Source of the DNA: Trileptium ribeirensis
Taxonomy: Eukaryota > Nematoda > Enoplea > Enoplida > Thoracostomopsidae
Reading direction: 5' to 3'
DNA: 64,000 nucleotides
Assembly (NCBI GenBank): GCA_030248225.1
Contig: JASANE010021442.1
Location: 1-64,000 of the forward strand
Part shown: one piece after another, positions 1-11,104 of the stretch
Position numbering within the stretch: position 1 is the stretch's first letter
Layout: every line of letters starts with the position of its first letter
Made by a program: the position numbers and the translations under genes
Notes under the pieces: generated by a model
Told to the model about the DNA's origin: nothing
Database searches by the model: none
Seen by the model: the letters and a program-made list of their open reading frames with translations, nothing else

Positions 1-402
1 ATAAAGGTAAGTTATATTTTTGTTGTGCTATGGAATATTGAGAATTAGTGATTGAAGTTTTAGATGTGTGAGAAGGGTTCTGGTTTCTGAATAGCTATAG
101 TATATATTTTGGTAGTTGGATAAGCCACACTTATGGTTGTATGAATATGTTGTTATTGATCGAGTTTTATATAAGTATTAGCTCAGTGTTATGGATACAA
201 TGCAGTTTAAAGTCCGTCATGTAGAAGAGTATTTACCAATTTCACTGTGTAAATCGATTGGTTGTAGTATCTATAACTGTCATGGTATGTGCATGGAAAT
301 TAGGTGAAGAGTGGTTTTATTGTAGAATATGCTAGTTTTGTGTTTCAAGGATTTTTTGTTAAATAATATGTGCCTAGTATATGGATAATTTATTTTTCAC
401 AG
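1..402 (+). other. Probable intron upstream of the polymerase coding exon
   Basis: The window opens with six bases followed by a perfect 5' splice consensus (AG then GTAAGT, positions 5-12). A good acceptor, TTTTTCACAG, ends at 402, just before the first in-frame ATG of the polymerase gene at 406. The implied intron of about 396 bp is close in size to the next intron (388 bp). This suggests that an upstream exon, coding or untranslated, lies before the window. No promoter can be called here. Confidence 0.5.
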
Positions 403-405
403 AAA

Positions 406-2918
406 ATGGAGTGCGAACGGTGTCACAAGGAGTTTACGAATAAAAGCAACCTAATGCGACATATGCGAGCGGTTCATGGCAACGATGTCAGTCTACGATG
501 TCCGATTTGTAAAGTGGCGTTTACTCGACCGGATAGTCTAAAACGTCACATACAATACACTCACCGAAGCAACCAACCTACATCAGCGAATTCAGACAAC
601 CAATGCCCTATGTGCGATAAGAAATTTTCAACAACGTCAAATTTATATCGCCACATACAGAATGTTCATCAAAAACCAGCAGCTATGAAACGAAAAGCAT
701 CAGAGCAACCAGAGCCGTTGGAGGCTAAGTTTCCTCGTAAACCACGACAAACGTTTATCGATGGCCATAAGCTACCGAAAGAAGACAGTGTTGTGTACAC
801 GGGCGAGGATGTGCTCATGCGTGACAATTGGCATCAGATACGGACCCATTATCACCGCAACAGGGCTGTACAGGACCGCTACAACTTTCGCCTGGCTAAT
901 CTATCACCGAGCTACATAAACGAATGCCTATCCAGCGTCTACGAGGTTCAGAAGTGGAAGGCCAAGTGGAACATTAACTTTGGTTTCATTCTTCGGAACA
1001 TTACAACAAGCGAGGAGTCTTATTTCTACAGCAGCAATAACACCCGCTACTTCGACAGGCCAAAGTTTATTGGGAACCGCCAAGATTTCCAGAGTTTTGT
1101 GGACGAAATTAATAAGGCAGATATTATGGAATGGGCACGGCAACAAAGGCCAAATACCAAATTCGTAGTTCACAGAGTAACTAATATGACTGTAATTATA
1201 AATAAACTAATTCCCCATGCATTAATCGGAACTCCTACAGAGCTACCAGACTACATAACACGAAATAAAAGTATAGTTGGGTTAGTTAAGGACGATTATG
1301 GTCGACCGTACCGAGATAATTTATGCTTCTTTAGATGCCTGGCTCTTCACGAAGGTTTCAAAACAGTGGATCATGGTAAATTTGAGGGTCGCGTTCAAGA
1401 ACTATTTGACATTTGGTGTAATAATAGAAATATAACTAACTTTGGTGGGATTAATACTACTGACGATTTGTACGACCTGGAAGACTTATTTAAAATAAAT
1501 ATTGCAATATACGAATTAGACAATGAAAATGCGTACATAGATAGTACATTACATAATGCTATGCGAAAAGTCGTGGAACCAAATTTCGAGCCACACAATA
1601 TACACAGCGATGATTTCGACAGCGACGACGAGTTAATGGCGGAGGGTGACGAAGAGGGTGAAGGCAGTTATAAAAAATGCGCGTTTATTGACGATATGGC
1701 GGAGGAAGACCACGATGAGTTAAGTGATGCTGATAATAGCCTACCGAGCAGAGACAATGCGGTTATACTTGAAAAAGGTGACACAGATGGTACCATACCC
1801 AATGTACCTAATACCCCAACAGCGACCCTTATACACAAATCCAGAGGGTTATACGGAGAAACGCTGAACTTAAATTTATTCGAGAACCATTTTTCATACA
1901 TAAATAACTTAGAACGATATACAAAATCATGGAGGTGTGATAATTGTGACAAAGTTTGGGACAGAGTGGGCAATTTCAAGCGGCATGTGGAGGAATGTGG
2001 GGAACTGGGTACCAAATATATATACAAAGGGGGTGGTTTCGGGCTACCAAAAACTATTCACGATGAGTTAGGGGAAGAAGGATTCTATATATGCGACAGA
2101 TTCTACCCATTCCGAGCTACCTTCGACTTTGAAGCCCGTTTCGAGGAGAATTCGCAGCTACAGAACCCGGAGCGGAAGTTGGTGTACACGAAGCGCCTTA
2201 TTCCAGCTAGTGTTTCGGTGTGCAGCAATGTTCCCGAGTATACGAAACCGCGGTGCTTCATTGGTGAACCTGAAGATATAATACCAGAGATGGACGCATA
2301 CTTGTGCGAAATTTCCGATGCAGGGTTCGATATTATGAGGGAAAAGTACGGCGACATATACAACGACCTTAAATCAAAATGTGCCGAAAACAAACAATAT
2401 GAGAAGGAGTTAACGAAGCTAAAGAAAAATGGTGACACTAATGAAGGAGCACTGAAGAAGGCGAAAGGCAAGGCTTACGAAACCAGAAAGTGGACAATGT
2501 ATCTACGTAAATTCGAGGCGTGGCTCAAGCAGCTTGTGGTCTTAGGATTTAATAGCGGTAAATTCGACCTAAACTTAATCAAGCAATATTACGTGCCACA
2601 TCTAATTCGTCGCGGAGCTAAATTGAACAATGCCATAACCAAGAACAACTCGTTTATGAGCCTATCAACAGATTCGCTACTCTTCCTCGACATTAGCAAC
2701 TACCTAGCCCCTGGAACAAGTTACGACAAGTTTCTACGGGCGTTTAACGTGGAGCAAGCTAAAGGTGTATGGCCGTATGAGTGGTTCGAAAGCCTAGAGC
2801 AACTAAATGACAACGATCTTCCGCCTAGAGCCGCGTTCTACAGTTCGTTACGTCAGAAGGAGCTTAGTGCCGAAGATTACGAATATGTTCAAAACGTGTG
2901 GAAAGAAGAAGGCTTCAA
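406..2918 (+). CDS. pPolB exon: zinc-finger N-terminal region and exonuclease block
   Basis: ATG at 406 is chosen because it follows a splice acceptor and precedes the first zinc finger at once. The same frame extends up to 370 only through a GTG codon. Three C2H2 fingers follow, with Cys/His at residues 3/6/19/24, 32/35/48/53 and 67/70/83/88. A basic stretch around 94-114 could be a nuclear signal. A block DNLCFFRCLALHEG lies near residue 300, and an acidic linker is near 405-450. A fourth finger (CDNCDKVWDRVGNFKRH) is at about residues 511-531. The exonuclease motifs FDFEARFEE (about 572) and GFNSGKFDLNLI (about 715) close the exon. The exon ends before the donor GTGAGT at 2919, in phase 2. 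The role of the DNLCFFRC block is unknown to me; its Cys and His hint at a protease-like fold, which is only inference. Confidence 0.8.
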
Positions 2919-3306
2919 GTGAGTGAAAAACAGTTATAGTAGAGTTATGTATTATTTAGTATGATTTGGTAGACTAGCTATAGTAATTTAACAGAAGTTG
3001 TTTTTATTGCGAGGGAACAGAAAACGACCGGGTGTTCAAGGATAGTTTCTGAAAGAACTGATGTGCTTACTGGAAATATGACGTTGATTAGATGGTGCAA
3101 ATAGATGAAATGGTTATGAAATTATGTAAATTGCTGTGATAAAACTAGTTTATTATTAGAGTTTCAGATAATTTTGATGAAAGATGTTTGTTTAATAAGG
3201 TTGGGATTGCAATTTCAGGGCGTTTTGTTGCAAGAAGCTTGTTTAATGTATTCTTTTAGTATGTTTGGTTATACTATGACCCTAAATAATGATTTAAATA
3301 TTTTAG
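2919..3306 (+). other. Intron of the polymerase gene
   Basis: This 388-bp intron starts GTGAGTG at 2919 and ends TTTTAG at 3306. Removing it keeps the frame: codon AA|A joins the phase-2 exon to the next exon, whose first full codons read CMRDMLEWYNNLDV, a typical pPolB palm-entry block. Inside it is AT-rich with stop codons in all frames, which supports intron status rather than decay. Confidence 0.75.
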
Positions 3307-4851
3307 ATGTATGCGGGATATGCTGGAGTGGTACAACAACCTGGACGTGGCGCCCTTCCTAGAAGCCGTTCAGAAAATGTTCGATTTCTTCCAAGCATGG
3401 GGTGTCGACATGTTCAAGGAGGCTATAAGTCTCCCAGGTGTTGCTATGAAGCGAATGTTTCAGCGACTACCAAATGGCGGATTGTTTACGCTATTCAACG
3501 AGAAGTGGAAAGACTTACATGGGTTAATTAAAGACAACATTGTTGGCGGGCCAGCTATTGTGTTCCACCGATATCACGAAGTCGGAAAGACGACAATACG
3601 GGGCGGCAAGAACGTAGCTAAAATAGTGGGATACGACGCAAATGGACTATATCTATGGTCATTGTGCCAGGAGATGCCTACCGGAGTGTTTTCAGTATGG
3701 CGACCGGAGCTACGAGATCCAGGAGAGGAAGTTCCGACGCAGTCAGAGAGCCGAGAAGAATTCTACGAGGCAGTGTCACGGAACGCTAGGATAAAGATGA
3801 AACGGGTACAAGGCTACAGTCATGGCCTGAAGGAGCTAATGTATCTAGAATACCAACGCCGGGAACTGTGCACTAGATTAGGTGGAGACGACGTGGTAAT
3901 TCAGCAGAGGTTTAACGGAGGGCAAAAGATGTTCCAAAACGGCATTACTAGGTACTACGTGGATGGCTATATACCAGCTGGCAGGTACGGTAACGCCAAA
4001 GCCATTGTCATAGAATACGACGGTTGTTACTGGCATGGTTGTTGCTGTGTGTCTACCAAAAAAGGGACGAAGACTACTATAAGCGGCAGAAGGACACCGC
4101 GAGAAAACATGAATATTTCGAGAAGCAAGTAGATTGTGAGTTCATATGGGACAAAGAATGTGCCTTCGACGACTACATAAGCAACAACATCGATACTCCG
4201 GAGTGGAGCGAGTGGAAGCGGCTAAACGCCAACACATGTTTCGAGAGGGACATTATCACAACGAAGGAAATACTAGAGGCCGTACGGAACGACAAGACCT
4301 TTGGTATAGCGGAAGTAGATATACAAGTGCCATATTGGAACGAAACCGCTAGGGACTTTTGGGAAGAAATGCCCCCGGTGTTTAAGAACGTGGAGATATC
4401 AATAGACGATATCGGGGAGCATATGCAAAGCTACGCCGAGCAACAGGGGATAATGAAGTCTCCCAGGCGGTCTCTGATTGGATCGTACCACGGCACAAAA
4501 ATACTACTGGCTACGCCGTTACTACGGTTCTACATGAAACACGGCCTCCATGTCACACGCGTCTACCAGTTCGTGGAGTATCAACGAGTAGCAGCCTTCG
4601 AGCATCTTAGCGAGGAAGTGGCTAACGGTCGCCGAGCAGCTGACACCGATGAGTCCAAGAAAATACTTGGTGAAATGCTGAAGCTTTTCGGTAACAGTTG
4701 TTACGGCAGACTGGCGATGGACAAAACTCGATTCGAAGATGTCTCATTTAACACGGCTGCCAAGGCTCAAAGGATGATTCGTGACGGGCATTTTAAAAAG
4801 ATGGAAGAAATAGACGACGGTATATTCCAAGTCCACATGAGCAAAAGAAAG
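3307..4851 (+). CDS. pPolB exon: palm region with motifs A and B, frame broken near 4046
   Basis: The exon begins with the block LEWYNNLDVAPF. It continues with FHRYHEVGKTTIRG, then motif A (VGYDANGLYLWSLC, about 3626-3670), the nuclease-like insertion motif EYDGCYWHGC (about 4017-4046), and motif B (KLFGNSCYGRL, about 4681-4713). The reading frame changes at a run of GT near 4046-4052. Upstream the protein reads in one frame up to the WHGC motif, and downstream the family-typical sequence continues in another. No splice sites explain the shift, so it is a small indel. The exon ends at 4851 before GTAAGG, in phase 0. Confidence 0.8.
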
Positions 4852-5408
4852 GTAAGGATATTTATTATTTGGAATAGAAGTGTAATGAGAGTGGTTATTA
4901 TATGTTTATACGAGTGGCATATTGGAACGATGACTTTGATAGCTTTTGTGTAGGATATAGTATTGTTTGAGTATCTCAGAATATATTTGAAGTGCTTGTG
5001 TATGACTGGAAGATATGTTTATAGAGAAATATGTAAGAAACATCCTAAGGATTTGAAGTTCTGGTATCATATTAGAGTGAGATTAAAAAGTATGGGCTAG
5101 TATAACTTGCGTAGTATGTACAGATTTCTTTAATTTAAATTACGTTTGTTGTGTCTCCAGTATTCTGTATGGTTTCTTTGGTGTTGTTTGTTACCAGAAA
5201 TAGATATGTTTATACAGGTGATCGCGAAGGGTGAGTTGCATATTACAGTTAAATTAAAACGTTGTACCTAATATCAGTTGGCTCAACCAGGTTCTTTATA
5301 AGCATCTAAACCAATATAATCTAATATCAGTTGCGTATTATGTTCAGATTTTTTTATTTTATGTTTGTTATGCTAACCAATTACTTATGGTGATGATTTA
5401 TGTTTCAG
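4852..5408 (+). other. Intron of the polymerase gene
   Basis: This 557-bp intron runs from GTAAGGATA at 4852 to the acceptor TGTTTCAG at 5408. The join is phase 0. It continues a basic block (MSKRK) into VAMDLPNIIPFFVYQYAKL, which is contiguous in related polymerases. The intron is AT-rich and has no other feature. Confidence 0.75.
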
Positions 5409-5969
5409 GTGGCAATGGACCTCCCCAATATTATACCGTTCTTCGTCTACCAGTACGCGAAGCTTCGAATGCTGGAGCTATACGTGTTCCTTCGACGTAG
5501 GCTGGGCAAAGAGAACTTCCAGCTGATTCAGATGGACACGGACTCCTTCTATTTTGCAATAGCCGGCCAGGACCTAATATCAATGCTAATCGAAAGAGGA
5601 CAAGAAGCTGAAATAGCAAAATTTTTTGCCACCGATAAGTATGCGGAGCGCACCCCAGGCCTATTTAAACTCGAGTGGAGCGAGGATGGGATGGTGGCTC
5701 TGAATTCGAAGACATACTATGGGTGGAAGGCGGATGGGGGAGTAAAGGTGTCAACGAAAGGACTATCAAAAGTGACTAACAATGTAAATAAAAGCATGTT
5801 TGTGGGGGTGTTAGAAACGAAAGAAAAGGAAGGTGGAACTAATTACGGATTCAGGATGAAAGGGACGGACTTGATGCAATACCAGCAGCAGAGGGACAGT
5901 ATAACATATTTTTATCCGAAGCGTATTGTTCTTAGTGATGGGGTTAGTACTAAACCTCTTATGATTTAA
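5409..5969 (+). CDS. pPolB last exon: motif C and thumb
   Basis: The exon encodes the conserved FFVYQYAKLRMLE helix, then the catalytic motif C MDTDSFYF (about 5530-5555, two Asp for metal binding). The family-typical C-terminus follows (KTYYGWK, TKGLSKVTN, FYPKRIVLSDGVSTKPL), with a stop at 5967-5969. No frame breaks occur here, and the catalytic aspartates are intact. So decay of this copy, if real, is recent. Confidence 0.8.
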   Translation: MAMDLPNIIPFFVYQYAKLRMLELYVFLRRRLGKENFQLIQMDTDSFYFAIAGQDLISMLIERGQEAEIAKFFATDKYAERTPGLFKLEWSEDGMVALNSKTYYGWKADGGVKVSTKGLSKVTNNVNKSMFVGVLETKEKEGGTNYGFRMKGTDLMQYQQQRDSITYFYPKRIVLSDGVSTKPLMI

Positions 5970-6839
5970 AAAAACGTGGATATTTTGAAAGTTTGAAAAT
6001 AGGGTTCGATACTAACTTGGTGACTATTTAATTATTGTTTTTATAGATTACTGTGTTGTAAAAGCATATTTTCGGACTAAGAAATGGGATGTTCTAAGGA
6101 TTAATAATGTACAGACTTTGGGAATGAATTTTGTTGTACTAGATGTGGAGGGTTAATTAACTAAAGGAATTAGAAAAAATATAGTTGCTAAAACGATGGA
6201 GTTATAATTTGGATAACATTAAAAATATAGATAACTACAGCTTACAGGAATTAGCAGTGAAGGGGAGTAAATATTTTAAATAATTTTTTAGAAAATCGTT
6301 TACTGAGAAGGCCAAGGATTGGGTTGTTTGTTTTGGTGTAATTATTATCAATTGCTTTATTTTAATGCGGTGGTTATGTAAATAAAAGTATAACAGATGT
6401 GCTGTATTTGATATGAGTTGATAGGCCTGGAATATAGAAATACTGAGTTAATGTATTGAAATTATGCAAAATTAGATTTGGAATGACTTACTAATCAGAC
6501 ATGGTTTGACAAAAATATTTCAGAAAAGTGGAAAATTGTGGAATATTAAGCACACGAACCGCAGCTGGGTATATCGAGAATTGAAAGGACGTTCAATGTA
6601 ACATCTCGGGTGCTTAGTATCCCGCAATTACTTATTGATGAGTTATGTTTAGTATATATACTGTTAACAGAATTGAAGTATTATGTTTACCAGGTCTGTA
6701 AATAAGCATGTGCTGTGTAAAAATTCGTCAAGGTCAAATCCTCGATGCTGTAAACAAACAACACGCACCTCACGCTTCAATGAAAACACTAATTACCACA
6801 CACGCAGCACGCAGTTTCAAGGTCAAATCCACTGATCCA
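5970..6839. other. Non-coding stretch after the polymerase gene
   Basis: AT-rich sequence with no convincing gene. Near 6727-6866 a short segment containing CAAGGTCAAATCC occurs twice, about 90 bp apart. No terminal inverted repeat or further Polinton gene was seen here. Confidence 0.5.
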
Positions 6840-7483
6840 CACTCCTCGATCTTGAGGTCCAACTGCTCCCCCTATACTACTGACGCTGGACCTAGGTGTA
6901 ACTGTCGCTCAATCCTTGAAAATGTCTGATCACTGCGCTTTTGTTGCCAACAAAGCTAGACGAGTCGTGAACTTGTTGCGGAGAACTATTGTCAATTGGA
7001 ACAAGCATGTCTTCCTGAATCTTTATCGTAGCCTCGTGCGACCTCATCTTGAGTATGCCGTCAATATTTGGTCTCCACATTACCAACGTGACATCCAAGT
7101 AATTGAGCGAGTATATACAAAGACAAGCAACTAAATTGATCCCATATATTCGACGGTGGCCATACGAAGAAAGGCTGAGATTTCTGGGTTTGCAAACGTT
7201 GGAAACTCGCAGAACTAGAAGTGACCTTATACTCATATTCAAATTGACGCATAACCTAATTGATCTACCAGAATCGACGTTCTTCAATCGAGGCCCCACT
7301 ATTACCAGAGGCCACAATTATAAGCTGGTCCCGTTAGACACACCTCGACTAGACTTACGCAAATTCTTCTTCAGCCATAGGGCTGTGTCATATTGGAACG
7401 CTCTTCCAGCCGATGTTGTAAATGCTACCTCAGTGTCGTCGTTCAAACTCAAGCTTCATGCGTGTGGTGCCTTGTCAAATTAA
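6840..7483 (+). mobile_element. LINE fragment: reverse transcriptase C-terminal part (CR1/L2/jockey-like)
   Basis: The translation shows the classic end of a non-LTR retrotransposon RT: LDLGVTVAQSLKMSDHC, YRSLVRPHLEYAVNIWSPHY, IPYIRRWPYEERLRFLGLQT, then the C-terminal block ending HACGALSN. A frameshift near 7115 separates the first part (about 6880-7120) from the second (about 7103-7483). The catalytic RT core and the endonuclease are absent, so this is a 5'-truncated relic. A probable 3' untranslated part follows up to about 7600. Confidence 0.85.
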
Positions 7484-7613
7484 TACTCATTTCAATATAT
7501 TTTTTTCATGCTATCTGGCCTTGCGCAAATGCAAGGCTGAAATTCTCCAAGGAAAAAGTTTGAAAACAACGATGAAACAGTTCAACACCTTGGAGAAGAA
7601 AAGGTGCGTATAA

Positions 7614-8205
7614 CTCGATGAGACGGTTCAGAAAATTTTACCCATATCCCTGAAATTTTTTTCGATTTTTGAGGTCCCAATGGTCCCTCCTTAGGAACCC
7701 AAAAATTTTTTCTTTGTAATATGGCCATGTTTGGTACCATTCGACTTGGCTTGATGAGAGAAATCTACTGGTATGTAGTATATTGTAATCTACGCCACCG
7801 TTAGAAAGTTATGAAGGCCCAAGTAAACTTGAGAAGCGAAAATAAAATGCAGGCCATGTCGTTCTCGATATACTAAGCCTAAGCTAAGGTCCTGATATGA
7901 GACATACACCAAGCCTAAGTCGGGGGGGCTGCCACTCCCGAACCCACCGCTCTAAGATGTTCCTTTTTCCAACGTTATAACGTACCGCCCTCAGGGTTAC
8001 TTGGGCCCTCATAATTTTCTAACGGTGGTGTAGATTTCAATATAAGATTTCTCTCGTCAACCCGAGTAGAATGGTACCAAACATGGTTATATTCCGAAGA
8101 AAAAAATTTTTGGCTTCCCAAGGGGGGACCATTGGGACCTCAAAAAATCGAAAAAAATTTCAGGGATATGGTTATAGTGAGTATTTTCTGAACCGCCTCA
8201 TCGAG
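7614..8205. mobile_element. Fold-back element with arms of about 220 bp
   Basis: The left arm starts CTCGATGAGACGGTTCAG at 7614, and the right arm ends with its near-complement CTGAACCGCCTCATCGAG at 8205. The arms (about 7614-7835 and 7985-8205) match along their length with small differences. Between them is a loop of about 150 bp containing CGATATACTAAGCCTAAG and a C/G-rich run. That loop sequence recurs at 39,545-39,700 and partly at 47,505-47,575. It has no ORF. No clear target duplication was seen. Confidence 0.75.
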
Positions 8206-9064
8206 CTGAATCTATTGATACCAAAATCTGCTCAGTACCTTCAAAATTGACCAAATTCGGGCTGGGGGATAGTGAAAAGAACCGGATTTTTCCTGTTATG
8301 AGATACAAATTTTTGTTATATATACAATAACCTTACATTTTGTACGATTAATATTAATATATATTAAGTGGAAAACAGCTTCAAACTATTTAAATAGCCA
8401 TTTTGGGGAGTAACATTCGTTAGCATATATATTGTCTGCTGGCAGGATTCTTGGATCATCTTCACGTTAGCGGACTGCCGAAACCATCTATATATACATC
8501 TATCATGTACAGTATATACATATATACGTAAATATATATTGAGAACAAATATTGAAAAATGTTACAGCAACTGTGTGCTTAGAAAATCAGTTTTGGTTGA
8601 AGGTGAGAAAAAATTTAACTAGTTGCTCTGTCAGAAAATACAACTACAACGAATTTTGCTTTAAAAGACAATATTCATCCGAGTAACATGTCGAAGCAAA
8701 AATAAAGACTGGACCAGATTTAGATACAAGCGCATCTCGAATGTCAGTATCTTGACACGAATGCACAAGGGTTACCCCAGGCTTCGCTTACAGTACTATA
8801 TATACTTGAAGGCATCATTAAATATATATATTCTGCATCCAAACATGTATAATAGGTGAATTTCAAATTTTAATTAAGGTGCTCATGATATTGAATACCT
8901 TTATATATACTTTATATCATGATTAGCGACTAAATTGCACAAAATTTTCAGTTTGCGTTTAAATTTCTGAGAAATACTGGAATGAAAGCGATACCCTTTC
9001 TTCGGCCGGTGAGCAAATTCTAGCAGTTGCGAACTTAAGTGTCCAGTAACAATTTGGACAATGC
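8206..9064. other. No gene seen
   Basis: AT-rich DNA with many TATATATA runs (for example 8520-8540 and 8800-8830). Nothing coding or structured stands out. Confidence 0.5.
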
Positions 9065-9072
9065 AATGCAAT

Positions 9073-9547
9073 CAAGGTTTTTTGGGGTCCACATGTGGGT
9101 CTGGACCAAAATACTTTTACGTGGACCCAAAAAATTTTTGGTGGACTCACGCTGAAATTAGGGCAGTTTCTGATTCGGACACATTGGGTTTCCTAATAAA
9201 TTTTATTAGGGTTGCGTTTGCTTTGGATTATATATATGGAATAAGAAATCTCTGCATAACGCAAATATCAACATACGTAATAAGCAGATTAATATAGTCT
9301 AACAAGACATACAAAATATAGTTAGCGTGCTGAAACTCCACAAACCACAGATGGTGTGCACCTGCCAAAGGCGTGCATGAAATTTGTTACAATCTTTTGC
9401 AGTTGGAGGTGGCGTAGATTTTGTATGGCTATGTAATTACGTTTCCTTATTGTAAAAAATTCGTGAAATTTTCGAGCCAGAAATTGTAAATCTGGATCTA
9501 GCGTTTAAGGTCTGGACCCAGGGTCCGTTCTGAAAAAAAATACTCTG
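9073..9547. mobile_element. Short hAT-like non-autonomous element (475 bp) with 8-bp target duplication
   Basis: The ends are CAAGGTTTTTTGGGGTCC on the left and, as reverse complement, CAGAGTATTTTTTTTCAG on the right. Both agree with the CARRG-type ends of hAT elements. The flanks carry the direct repeat AATGCAAT (9065-9072 and 9548-9555). The inside is rich in GGACCC/GGGTCC words near both ends. A second copy lies at 42,908-43,326. No coding capacity. Confidence 0.75.
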
Positions 9548-9556
9548 AATGCAATC

Positions 9557-10433
9557 TAAGAAGATAATGTATAGTCTAACAAAAGACTAAAAAGTAGCGA
9601 ATGAATGGACAAAAAGCGAAGTCTACCATAACAAATTATTGTCTTAAACAACGCTACGTAACCTATGTATGGAAAATACATGCAGTGCTGAAAAAATATC
9701 TTGTACTCCGACATCCTGTGGTTTGGTGTTGAATAATAATACAGTGTAATTTGCAATATTCCTACGTTTAGTTCACAATGATAATAAAGTATACAAAAAT
9801 ATAACCAACGTAATGTTAATCTAATATTCTCACAACAAGCTACAATACGTATGAATTTTACACAACAGTTAACAGTTCACTAGTTTTGCACCAAGGGTAA
9901 GGCAATAGCAAGAAATTGATGCCATATACCACGCGAGCAGCTCGCGGGTAATTTCGAAAGCGTTAAAATGATTAATAAAACTATATTTTGGAACAAAGTG
10001 CTTCTGAACGAGTCACAGTAACAGTGATTTTTCATGACAACTGTGTACCACTAATCGTTCACAAAATAAAATTTATATATATATATATACAGTCATTTTT
10101 GATAATTTCACAGTAAGTATTCAACACCTGGTATATACGTATATATATATATACTTCTTTATGGATATTATTTAAGACAAACTTTATATATATATGCCAT
10201 ATTTTAGTGCGTAAAATGCTTTGCCGTTTTTGAAATTAAGCAATTTTGGGTAATGTCATAAGTTCATAACAGTCGTAATTGGGTATATAATGTCAAGTTT
10301 TAATGGGTCTGCATGACCCAATATACGCAATATATAGGTACAAAATTATATTCAACACTCAGAATTCACCACCTTAGACACGAAAAAAGCTAATAGTTTT
10401 ACTAATTTACAGTGATTAGTATGAATACGCGTT
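9557..10433. other. No gene seen
   Basis: AT-rich sequence with TATATA microsatellite tracts (10,075-10,090, 10,136-10,155). No coding signal or repeat family was recognised. Confidence 0.5.
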
Positions 10434-11104
10434 TTTAATATCGTTGCTATATAAAATGACCGGCTTTATTTCACGTTTACACGGATAGATGCTGGCAACT
10501 ATTCCGTCTTCGGTGCTGCCTGGTTCAAAGATGATTGTATATCCGATTTACATGTTCCATATACAAATTTCGTTCGTAAATTAACTAAAAATTACTCAAA
10601 TTTAATATCGTTGATATATAAAATGACCGGCTTTATTTCACGTTTACCCGGATAGATGCTGGCAACTATTCCGTCTTCGGTGCTGCCTGGTTCAAAGATG
10701 ATTGTATATCCGATTTACATGTCTCATATACAAATTTCGTTCGTAAATTAACTAAAAATTACTCAAATTTAATATCGTTGATATATAAAATGACCGGCTT
10801 TATTTCACGTTTACCCGGACACATGCTGGCAACTATTCCGTCTTCGGTGCTGCCTGGTTCAAAGATGAATGTATATCCGATTTACATGTCCCATATACAA
10901 ATTTCGTTCGTAAATTAACTAAAAATTACTCAAATTTAATATCGTTGAAATATAAAATGACCGGCTTTATTTCACGTTTACCCGGATAGATGCTGGCAAC
11001 TACTCCGTGTTCGGTGCTGCCTGGTTCAAAGATGATTGTATATCCGATTTACATGTCCCATATACAAATTTCGTTCGTAAATTAACTAAAAATTACTCAA
11101 ATTT
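10434..11104. repeat. Tandem array, four copies of a 167-bp unit
   Basis: The word TAATATCGTTG recurs at about 10,438, 10,605, 10,772 and 10,939, always exactly 167 bp apart. The units share long runs such as AAAATGACCGGCTTTATTTC and TGCCTGGTTCAAAGATGA, with only a few substitutions and no visible indels. The array stops sharply at 11,104. The unit length is close to one nucleosome repeat, like many satellites. It has no ORF, and there is no variable spacer, so it is not a CRISPR. Confidence 0.92.

Larger units (their letters stand above)
403..5969 (+). pseudogene. Spliced protein-primed family B DNA polymerase gene, Polinton/Maverick-like, with one frame break
   Basis: Three exons (403-2918, 3307-4851, 5409-5969) carry in order C2H2 zinc fingers, a Cys-containing conserved block, another zinc finger, an exonuclease block, and polymerase motifs A, B and C. 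Both introns are GT-AG and keep codon phase (phase 2, then phase 0). The order and motifs match the pPolB (DNA_pol_B_2) family used for replication by Polinton/Maverick and adinto-like elements. The exons add up to about 1,540 codons, longer than a typical pPolB of roughly 1,000-1,200 residues because of the long zinc-finger N-terminal part. One frame change at a short GT tract near 4046-4052 makes the present copy a likely pseudogene, or it is a sequencing indel. No integrase, packaging ATPase, protease or capsid gene and no terminal repeats were seen nearby. It could be a domesticated or orphaned copy. Confidence 0.8.

Noticed and set aside
5970..6700. Further Polinton genes downstream of the polymerase
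   Set aside because: No integrase, ATPase, protease or capsid similarity was seen in any frame.
10434..11104. CRISPR array
   Set aside because: The whole 167-bp unit is repeated with no variable spacers, and the DNA is clearly eukaryotic.
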